From a virus, in IMG/VR virus record IMGVR_UViG_3300020471_000006, positions 62,001-126,000 of that record: a stretch of 64,000 nt of DNA. One strand, 5' to 3'. The position numbers were made by a program, and so were the translations under genes. The notes under the pieces are model-generated. The model did not search any database. It saw nothing but the letters and a program-made list of their open reading frames with translations, and was not told the DNA's origin. Below, in pieces: positions 57,219 to 64,000 of this stretch (positions are counted from its first letter, which is position 1; the number at the start of each line of letters is the position of its first letter).

Positions 57219-60200
57219 TAAGACTGATACCTTTGAAGTTCAAAGGCAGAAGATAAACCAGATAGGGTCTGAGTTTGATACGTTTGTGACGAATCAGACG
57301 ACTCTGAACTCTACCTTCATCGAACTGACTGATATATCAGTTACCAAACTGAATGCAGGTACTGCTAACTTAACTTATGATAATACTACTGGTGTACTGA
57401 CATATACTCCACCAGATTTATCAAACTTTATAACATCAATTGGTGATGCTATTCAGGATGCAGACTTCACTACTGCTGGTCTGATGAAGACTGATGGTGC
57501 TGGAAATTATAGTGTAGTAACAGATAACTCTTCTAATTGGATTGCTTTAACAGATCTTTCTGTTACTCAACTTGCAGCAGGTAACAACGGACTTTCATAT
57601 GATAATACAACTGGTGTATTAACATTCACACCACAAGATGTATCTGGATTCTTGTCATTAACAGGTATTTCTGTCAATACTCTTACTGCTGCTTCTGGTG
57701 GAGCATTATCTTATAGCAATACCACTGGTGTATTCTCATATACTCCACCAGATCTATCTGGTTATCTAACATCATTACCAACTCATAGTATTGATGATCA
57801 TGATGATGTTGACACAACTGGAGTAGCAGACGGCAAAATTCTTAAATATGATGCTTCAGCATCTTCATTTGTCATTGCTGATGATGGTGGTGGTACTATC
57901 CCAGATCTTCAAGATGTTTGTGATCAAGATCCAGTAACTACGACAGATATAACAGCAAAAGATTTAATATGTGCTGATGCTGGACTGTTCCAAATTGGAA
58001 CATCACAATATGCAACAATTGGATATAGTAATCTCGGAAAGATTATATATCAAGGTAACAACAGTGGTTTTGATGTAATATCAACCAGTCTTAATTGGAT
58101 TTCTGGATCTACTACAGTAGCTGAATTGTCATCTACTGGATTGAATATTATTGGTACTGTCACTTCTGATGGATCAACTACTGATGGTGATGCTACATTT
58201 AAGGGTGGTACTGCTGATCTTGTTTGGGATAAATCAGATAATTGTCTGTACTTCTATGGTGGTACTACCATAAAAGATGCTAGTGGTGATAAAGGAACAT
58301 TAGGACAGGTATTAGGTGCTAATGGAGCTGCTGGTCTTGATTGGTTAGATTTTGACTTAGATAATCTTGCCAATGTTAATATTACATCTCTACAAGATAC
58401 ACAAACTATTAAATGGGATGCTGCTACTAATAAGTGGGTAAATGCTTCTAGTGCAGGTGGTTCAGGAGGGGAAGGTATTTCATTATCAGATATTTCTGTA
58501 GGTGCTAATGGTGCTGCTACTGGTGGTGGATCACTTTCATATAATGATATAACTGGTGTATTTACATTTAGTCCAGCAGTTGTAGGTAACTTTATTCAAT
58601 TGACAGATATTTCTGTTGGTGCAGAAGGTGCTGCGGCTGGAGATGGTGGTATATCCTATGATGATAGTACAGGTGTACTAACATACTCACCTCCAGATCT
58701 ATCTGGTTATCTAACTGGATATACTGAGACAGCAGATCTTCAGGATGTTACATCCAATGGAGCAACAACGAATGTTGCAACAACTATCTTTACTGGTGGT
58801 ACTGGTGCTGCTCGTTTAGATGTACAAAATGCTGGAGGTTATGCTATCAGTTTAAATGCTGCTTCTGGTGTTGGAATTAATACTGCTGATGGTGTTGGAC
58901 TTTATATTGGTAATATTTCCACTAATGTATGGAGAGCAAAGATTGAAGGATCTACTGGTGATATAACTGGTAACAAATTTGTTAAGACAAGCGGAACATC
59001 ATCACAATTCTTAAAGGCAGATGGTTCTGTTGATAGTAGTACATATCTAACTTCAATAGACATTAGTTCTGAGAACCTCAACGATCTTGCTGACGTTAAT
59101 GCTGGAACCCCTACTGATGGACACGTATTGAAATGGGATGCTGGTACATCTAAATGGATTGCTGCTGCTGACCAAACAGCAACAGGTGGTTCTGGTATAT
59201 CATTAACAGATCTTTCTGTAACCACTAACACAGCAGGTACAGCAGCGTTATCTTACAACACTTCAAATGGTGTGTTCTCATACACTCCTCCTGATCTTTC
59301 TGCTGTAAGTACAGACCTAACAGCATTCTCTGTTGGTTCTAATGCTACTGCTTCAGGTGGTGGTGGACTTGCATACAACAACACAAATGGTGTATTCACA
59401 TATACTCCTCCAGATCTTAGTAGTTACGTAACTGGTCTCTCTATGGGAGAACTTGATGATGTAACTATAACAGGATCACCAGCACTGAATTCAGTATTGA
59501 AATGGAGTGGTACAGCTTGGGTAAATGGAACTGTTGCATCAGGTGGTCTTGATCATGTTGTAGAAGATACTTCTCCACAGTTAGGTGGTAATTTAGATTG
59601 TCAAAGTGCAAATGTAGATTTCTATACTGGTGGTGCTTGTTTCGGTGGAGACAGTGGATCATATGCACCTAGATTGTATATTAGTCATACTACAACATCT
59701 GGTGGTACATCATTTATAGATGATGCTAGTGCTAATGGTTTAAACATCCTATATGGAAGTGGTTCTTTTGGTAAGATCGTATTTAAAAATAGAACAGGAA
59801 GTACTCAATTAACCATTAATGATGCTAATGGTGTCAAAGTTGCATCAAAACTAGACTTGTCTAGTTCTACTATCCATGATGGTACTAACACAGGTACATC
59901 TGGTCAGGTTCTAACTTCTACAGCAACAGGGGTAGCATGGTCAACTGGTCTAACATTAAGTTCACTTTCTGTAGGTAGTGAAGGAACAGCATCTGGTGAT
60001 GGTTCTATTTCATATAATAATACAAACGGTGTATTCACATATACTCCACCAGATTTAAGTGATTTCTTAGATAGTACTTCTGCTCTTGCAGATCTATCTG
60101 ATGTTGTTATTACTGGTTCCCCTCAGTCTGGTCAGGTAATCAAATGGGATAATGCTACTAGTAAGTGGACTAACCAAGCAGATGCAGCAGGTGGAGCAGT

Positions 60201-61644
60201 AGCTGCTGGTTTGGATACACAGGTACAATTTAATGATGGTGGGAATCTTGCAGGTGATTCTGCACTTACGTGGAGTAAATCAAGTGATATATTAACACTT
60301 GATGGTCAACTCAATATTCCATTTGATAGTACCACTACTGGTACTAACCCTGCTATTAAGATTGGAGCTGGTGGTGACTGGGAGGCATTCCATAATGGAT
60401 CTTCTACTTGTCTAAGGAACCAATTTGGAACCTATGCTGTACAGAACGCTGCTGATGGAGGAGAATTACATCTTCAAGCATATGGCAACATAAAGATGTC
60501 ACACATGGCTGGAGTAAATTATGTCTTCTGTAATGAACTTGCTGGTGTTGATTTATTCCATAATGGAACGTGGAAATTAAAAACACATGCCGATGGCATA
60601 GAGATTAATGGTGTAATATTAGATGCTCAAGGTGATAAGGGTAGTTCTGGTCAGGTACTTTCTAGTACTGGTACTTCATTAAATTGGGTTACTCCATCTA
60701 CTAATTTAAGTAATTCTGTTCTTGGAGATCTTCAAGATGTAACTATTGCAGGATCACCTTCATCTAATCAATTCTTAAGATACAATGGTTCTACTTGGAC
60801 TAATGAAACAGTTACTATTGGTACTGGTACTGTTACTCAGGTTACAGGTGGCACAGGATTGAGTGGTACTGTAACAACTACAGGATCATTAAGTCTATCT
60901 TCCAGTGGAGTTTCGTCAGGAACATATGCAACACCATCGTCAATAACTGTTGATACCTATGGTAGAATCACCAGTATTACAGGTGGATCTGGTGGTAGTG
61001 GTTCAGCAGGTGTATACAGAGTCCATCAATCTTCATCATCTGGTACACTGGCTATTAACAGTAATGCTAATGGTTGGTTAGTTATTGTTGTTGGAGGAGG
61101 TGGAGGAGCAGGTGTTGCTCTAGGAACTTCAACTCAAGGTGTTGCTACTGGTGGTGGCGGTGGTGGCGGTGCAGTCATGTGGTTCTATAGTAAAGCAGAA
61201 ATGGGTACTGGATCAATGAGTTGGACTATCGGTTCTGCTGGATCTAGTCCTGCATCTGGTATAAGTAATGGTGGTAATGGAGGTGGTAGCACCTTCAGTA
61301 CAGGGTCAGGAGGAACTGGTCCTTCCCTATCTGCTCAAGGTGGTAATGGTAGTATCTTCCATGGAATAAGCACTGTCTGTGGTGATGGTGGTGGTCCAGG
61401 TAATGGTACTTGGGTTACATATGATGGTGACACTACTTGTGTTATGCGTGGTATGGATGGATCCAATGGTCACGCTGTAGAGGGCAGCAGCACTTGTAAA
61501 GGTGGAAGACCTGGATTCCCAGTATCTCCTGCATCAGGTGGTTCTAACTGGGGTCGTGGTGCTGCTGGTGCTGCTAGTAACAATACTAACTGGGCTCAGG
61601 GTGGCACTGCCATAGAAGGTATATGTACAATTTACGAATTCTAA
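57199..61644 (+). CDS. repeat tail-fibre protein with glycine-rich tip (1481 aa)
   Basis: After an N-terminal helix (EVQRQKINQIGSEFDTFV) come eight copies of a module reading ISV...LSY-DNTTGVLTYTPPDLS, alternating with fibre units LQDV...GSP...VLKWDGTKW. The last 150 residues are glycine-rich (VVGGGGGAG, GGGGGGGAVMWF), ending CTIYEF. Glycine-rich tips in T-even adhesins form polyglycine bundles that bind receptors (established for gp38-type proteins); the same is inferred here. A chaperone-like gene follows by 1 base, the usual pairing. Confidence 0.85.
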   Translation: MAAIVVNKTDTFEVQRQKINQIGSEFDTFVTNQTTLNSTFIELTDISVTKLNAGTANLTYDNTTGVLTYTPPDLSNFITSIGDAIQDADFTTAGLMKTDGAGNYSVVTDNSSNWIALTDLSVTQLAAGNNGLSYDNTTGVLTFTPQDVSGFLSLTGISVNTLTAASGGALSYSNTTGVFSYTPPDLSGYLTSLPTHSIDDHDDVDTTGVADGKILKYDASASSFVIADDGGGTIPDLQDVCDQDPVTTTDITAKDLICADAGLFQIGTSQYATIGYSNLGKIIYQGNNSGFDVISTSLNWISGSTTVAELSSTGLNIIGTVTSDGSTTDGDATFKGGTADLVWDKSDNCLYFYGGTTIKDASGDKGTLGQVLGANGAAGLDWLDFDLDNLANVNITSLQDTQTIKWDAATNKWVNASSAGGSGGEGISLSDISVGANGAATGGGSLSYNDITGVFTFSPAVVGNFIQLTDISVGAEGAAAGDGGISYDDSTGVLTYSPPDLSGYLTGYTETADLQDVTSNGATTNVATTIFTGGTGAARLDVQNAGGYAISLNAASGVGINTADGVGLYIGNISTNVWRAKIEGSTGDITGNKFVKTSGTSSQFLKADGSVDSSTYLTSIDISSENLNDLADVNAGTPTDGHVLKWDAGTSKWIAAADQTATGGSGISLTDLSVTTNTAGTAALSYNTSNGVFSYTPPDLSAVSTDLTAFSVGSNATASGGGGLAYNNTNGVFTYTPPDLSSYVTGLSMGELDDVTITGSPALNSVLKWSGTAWVNGTVASGGLDHVVEDTSPQLGGNLDCQSANVDFYTGGACFGGDSGSYAPRLYISHTTTSGGTSFIDDASANGLNILYGSGSFGKIVFKNRTGSTQLTINDANGVKVASKLDLSSSTIHDGTNTGTSGQVLTSTATGVAWSTGLTLSSLSVGSEGTASGDGSISYNNTNGVFTYTPPDLSDFLDSTSALADLSDVVITGSPQSGQVIKWDNATSKWTNQADAAGGAVAAGLDTQVQFNDGGNLAGDSALTWSKSSDILTLDGQLNIPFDSTTTGTNPAIKIGAGGDWEAFHNGSSTCLRNQFGTYAVQNAADGGELHLQAYGNIKMSHMAGVNYVFCNELAGVDLFHNGTWKLKTHADGIEINGVILDAQGDKGSSGQVLSSTGTSLNWVTPSTNLSNSVLGDLQDVTIAGSPSSNQFLRYNGSTWTNETVTIGTGTVTQVTGGTGLSGTVTTTGSLSLSSSGVSSGTYATPSSITVDTYGRITSITGGSGGSGSAGVYRVHQSSSSGTLAINSNANGWLVIVVGGGGGAGVALGTSTQGVATGGGGGGGAVMWFYSKAEMGTGSMSWTIGSAGSSPASGISNGGNGGGSTFSTGSGGTGPSLSAQGGNGSIFHGISTVCGDGGGPGNGTWVTYDGDTTCVMRGMDGSNGHAVEGSSTCKGGRPGFPVSPASGGSNWGRGAAGAASNNTNWAQGGTAIEGICTIYEF
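57310..60065 (+). repeat. eight-copy fibre module ISV...YTPPDLS
   Basis: Copies end in TPPDLS or a close variant near 57415, 57640, 57755, 58580, 58695, 59295, 59415 and 60055. The DNA of copies 1, 3, 6, 7 and 8 is closest, suggesting recent internal exchange. Confidence 0.75.
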
Positions 61645-61645
61645 A

Positions 61646-62059
61646 ATGATTAACGATTTAACAGATCCTAATGCAAAACGATATGCATTAATTGAAGGTG
61701 GGAAGGTAGTCAATATTGTCAAAGCACCTGTTGACTGGCCTGCTCCTGCTGGTCAAACTAAAGTAGAGGTGGAACAACATGCCCTTGTCGATATTGGTGA
61801 TGAGCATGATGGTACTAGTTTCACAACTCAAAAATTAGTTAGAGTTCTAACTGATGAAGAAAAGTTTGAAAATCTAAGAGCAGAAAGAAATGCATTGTTG
61901 AACACAACTGATTGGACACAACAAGGTGATGTGCCAGATGCAATTAAAACTAAGTGGCAAACATATAGACAGGAATTGAGAGATCTTCCTGCCAATACTG
62001 ATATATCAACTACTACTACTGGACTTACTGACGTTGCATGGCCCACAAAGCCAACATAA
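61646..62059 (+). CDS. tail-fibre assembly chaperone-like protein (137 aa)
   Basis: RNALLNTTDWTQQGD, then KWQTYRQELRDLPANTD and VAWPTKP at the C-terminus match PF16778. The N-terminal part (YALIEGGKVVNIVKAP) is the usual small beta domain of the family. Placed 1 base after the fibre gene whose folding it probably assists. A late box overlaps its stop. Confidence 0.8.
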   Translation: MINDLTDPNAKRYALIEGGKVVNIVKAPVDWPAPAGQTKVEVEQHALVDIGDEHDGTSFTTQKLVRVLTDEEKFENLRAERNALLNTTDWTQQGDVPDAIKTKWQTYRQELRDLPANTDISTTTTGLTDVAWPTKPT

Positions 62060-62062
62060 ATA
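62055..62062 (+). promoter_or_regulatory. T4-type late promoter box CATAAATA
   Basis: Seven of eight bases match TATAAATA; its TAA is the stop of the chaperone gene. The next ATG is 18 bases downstream. Confidence 0.6.
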
Positions 62063-62080
62063 ATATTTTAATGATTTGTT

Positions 62081-62296
62081 ATGGAAGCAAGTAAAATAAG
62101 ATCTGAACTCACAAGACAATTAGGTGAGACAGAGACTAAAATCACCACACAGGAAAAGAGTCTTACTGAACTGAAAGAATATAGAATCAAAATTATTGGT
62201 GGGTTGGAAACACTAGATCTTCTGGAATCTCCTGATCCAGATGAACTTGCGGCTAATGGTGGAAAACTACCACCACCAGCAAAGAAGACTAAATAA
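62081..62296 (+). CDS. small coiled-coil protein (71 aa)
   Basis: A helical charged product with heptads (LTRQLGETETKITTQEKSLTE) and a proline/lysine-rich end (LPPPAKKTK). Function unknown; expressed late if the box upstream is used. Confidence 0.7.
   Translation: MEASKIRSELTRQLGETETKITTQEKSLTELKEYRIKIIGGLETLDLLESPDPDELAANGGKLPPPAKKTK
62289..62295 (+). promoter_or_regulatory. T4-type late promoter box CTAAATA
   Basis: CTAAATA overlaps the TAA stop (62294-62296) of the gene before; the next ATG is 19 bases downstream. Confidence 0.55.
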
Positions 62297-62314
62297 AAGA
62301 AATTCTAGAGTCTA

Positions 62315-62650
62315 ATGGCAGCGATACCTGTAAATATAGTCGTTGACCGTCATGCTAACTATGACGTGACTTTCTTTATTACTAATAAAGATGGTACGCC
62401 ACTCAACATGACAGGATATACTGGTGAAGCAGCTTTTAAAACAAGCTACACTAGTTCTACTAGCGTGTCTGTACCTTTGGTATTTGTCAATCGAACTGCT
62501 GGTGAGATTGGCATATCTATGAATAGTACAGAAACAGGTGCTTTAGACCGTAGAAGATATGTTTATGATATTCTCTTGACTGCTCCAACAGGATACAAGA
62601 CAAGAGTTATTGAAGGATTAGTAGAAGTTAATCCTGGAGTATCATCCTGA
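62315..62650 (+). CDS. conserved virion-region beta protein (111 aa)
   Basis: Layout VDRHANYDVTFFITNKDGTPLNMTGYTG, then a sheet, then RRYVYDILLTAPTGYKTRVIEG with a final V-x-PGVS, typical of small beta-sandwich proteins in cyanophage structural clusters. A fibre or baseplate accessory role is inferred from position. Its stop overlaps the next start in ATGA-like fashion. Confidence 0.7.
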   Translation: MAAIPVNIVVDRHANYDVTFFITNKDGTPLNMTGYTGEAAFKTSYTSSTSVSVPLVFVNRTAGEIGISMNSTETGALDRRRYVYDILLTAPTGYKTRVIEGLVEVNPGVSS

Positions 62651-63369
62651 TGGCAGAGTATACCGTTAGAGTTGGATCTCAGCAACATAGTGTTGCTCTG
62701 AGAGAGAACCCTGCGTACAACTTGGATGTTAATTATCAAATTCCAACCAAGTCTACACAGTATACAAACCTAATACTTGATGATATATCTGGTGGATTTG
62801 ATGGTGTAGAAGATCAATTCAGTCTTTCTGTTAATGGATCTCCTTATACACCAATAGATGAACAACAATTGTTGATCTCTATTAATGATGTAGTTCTTAA
62901 ACCAAATACAGACTACATTGTTTCTAATGATCAGATTGTTTTTACTACTCCACCTACTGCTGGTCAAAAATTTTCTGGTGTTGCCTTAGTTACTACGGCA
63001 GATTTAACCAGAACTTTGAATTTTGTTATTGATGCTGGATCATTCCCAATGGCAATTGGACCAAAGGGTGATATGGCAATAGATGTTACTGGTACTATCG
63101 AGTCTTGGATTCTAGTAGCAGACATCGCAGGTAATATTGAAATAGATATATTGAAGTGTGCTTATGATGATTATCCTAACTTCACTTCGATAACAGGAAC
63201 AGAAACACCAAAATTAGGTATTCTAAATACCAGTACAGAAATAAAGGCGAAGGATGATAATCTTTCGACTTGGAACACCACAGTTAATGCTGGAGACATT
63301 TTTAGATTCAATGTAAACCATGTCCTGAACATAAGTAAGGCTAGTGTTGCATTGAGGATAAAATTATAA
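62650..63369 (+). CDS. conserved virion-region protein (239 aa)
   Basis: A mainly beta protein. An N-terminal fibre-like domain (LILDDISGGFDGVEDQFSLS, ISINDVVLKPNTDY) also resembles segments of gp7 where a similar VNG/IFVDGVLQ pattern appears. A C-terminal sandwich follows (ISKASVALRIKL). Overlaps the previous stop by 1 base. Structural role inferred. Confidence 0.7.
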   Translation: MAEYTVRVGSQQHSVALRENPAYNLDVNYQIPTKSTQYTNLILDDISGGFDGVEDQFSLSVNGSPYTPIDEQQLLISINDVVLKPNTDYIVSNDQIVFTTPPTAGQKFSGVALVTTADLTRTLNFVIDAGSFPMAIGPKGDMAIDVTGTIESWILVADIAGNIEIDILKCAYDDYPNFTSITGTETPKLGILNTSTEIKAKDDNLSTWNTTVNAGDIFRFNVNHVLNISKASVALRIKL

Positions 63370-63389
63370 ATAATTGGTGGTTATAAATA
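63365..63389 (+). promoter_or_regulatory. two late promoters TATAAATA
   Basis: TATAAATA at 63365-63372 (its TAA is the upstream stop) and at 63382-63389. The next gene starts at 63427 with a GAGGAAAA ribosome site. Confidence 0.75.
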
Positions 63390-63426
63390 ATCATACATAG
63401 CAACGTAATTAGGACAGAGGAAAACA

Positions 63427-64000
63427 ATGGCACTCTTAGTCACCGACAACGGCGAAATTGATTCTCTAAGGAATCTGCTGAATTATTCACAGAATATCCC
63501 TAGGAACCTTATTCTTAAGTTGTTCACTACAGATACATATCCTGCTGAGAGTGATACTCCCTCTCAAACAAGATATTTCGAACCATATACCGATAACAAT
63601 ACTAACGGTTACGGTTCAGGACCTACTACAGGTTATCCTGGAATCATTAACAATAGAACTGATCAGGATTATGCACAGCAATATGGTATCTTACTGAACG
63701 GTAACCGTTGGGGAATCGAGACTGAACCAACTGCTGTTACAACAACTAATGGTGATGGTACATCTGGAACATACCTAGTTACGGTTGCTTCTAACACAGG
63801 TATTAAAAAGGGTGACTATGTTACTGGTGGATCTGTCGGCACTGGTGCATATGTTGTTGACATTGATGGTACTACACTTAACCTAAGTGTTAAGAACACT
63901 GGTAACTTCACTGCACAACCATTGAGTTTTGGTAGAGGTAGAACAACTGCTTCTTATCCTGAGCAAACATTCACCTTTGATGGTCCTGCTGGTAACGTAT
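63427..64000 (+). CDS. virion structural protein, 3' end outside the window
   Basis: Open from ATG 63427 to the right edge, 191 codons seen. The N-terminus (ALLVTDNGEIDSLRNLLNYS, then NLILKLFTTDTYPAES) is a pattern of cyanophage structural proteins. Two perfect late promoters and a strong ribosome site point to high late expression. Confidence 0.7.
   Translation, partial: MALLVTDNGEIDSLRNLLNYSQNIPRNLILKLFTTDTYPAESDTPSQTRYFEPYTDNNTNGYGSGPTTGYPGIINNRTDQDYAQQYGILLNGNRWGIETEPTAVTTTNGDGTSGTYLVTVASNTGIKKGDYVTGGSVGTGAYVVDIDGTTLNLSVKNTGNFTAQPLSFGRGRTTASYPEQTFTFDGPAGNV

Overview
The window is part of a T4-like myovirus genome, most probably a marine cyanophage (Prochlorococcus/Synechococcus host). 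The evidence is the baseplate order PAAR - gp25 - gp6 - gp7 - gp8 - DUF4815 protein, short tail-fibre collar proteins, T4-type late promoters (TATAAATA and CTAAATA), three small 2OG-Fe(II) oxygenases, a SET-domain protein, and DnaA-box-like sites of the cyanobacterial form TTTTCCACA. Every gene I can support lies on the + strand, and the DNA is visibly A+T-rich.

Layout. (1) Positions 1-20291 form a tail-fibre block: a giant repeat protein of at least 3974 residues that is cut by the left edge, three proteins with tail-collar domains (the third glycine-rich), and a fibre-assembly chaperone-like protein. (2) Positions 20291-23783 are an insertion-like module: two small unknown genes, a TSPPY DNA methyltransferase, a strongly structured intergenic RNA candidate with 12-nt terminal inverted repeats, a small HNH endonuclease, a second TSPPY methyltransferase and two more unknown genes. 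(3) Positions 23784-34300 are an early/host-takeover-type region of about 45 very small genes, most unknown, with overlapping starts and stops. It contains three PF13759-like 2OG-Fe(II) oxygenases, several single-membrane-segment peptides and a KTSC-like protein. It is punctuated by TATAAT promoters and rho-independent terminators. At least nine of the TATAAT boxes are preceded by a 7-4-7 inverted repeat of the form GACAGTT-N4-AACTGTC at about 41 bp or exactly 62.5 bp, a difference of two helical turns. A 395-bp gene-free stretch at 29778-30172 carries two inverted pairs of DnaA-box-like sites. (4) Positions 34422-36258 hold small, partly overlapping virion-region genes, a PAAR spike tip and a SET-domain protein. 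(5) Positions 36286-56998 encode the baseplate wedge: gp25, gp6, an enlarged gp7 (2853 residues, with an inserted YHYH domain), gp8 and a 2701-residue DUF4815 protein. (6) Positions 57000-64000 hold a second fibre block: a 1481-residue repeat fibre with a glycine-rich tip, its chaperone-like partner, small virion proteins and a structural gene cut by the right edge.

How it works together. Late genes are driven by T4-type late boxes that are merged with the stop codon of the gene before (six of six seen). They build the baseplate wedge, spike tip, fibres and fibre chaperones. The small-gene region has host-sigma70-like promoters and is probably expressed early. Several virion proteins share the same beta-repeat (GSGYT-type) and helical (GGN-type) modules, which suggests exchange of pieces between fibre and baseplate genes. 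The parts most worth a second look are the HNH-linked structured RNA, the helically phased inverted repeats, and the candidate replication origin.
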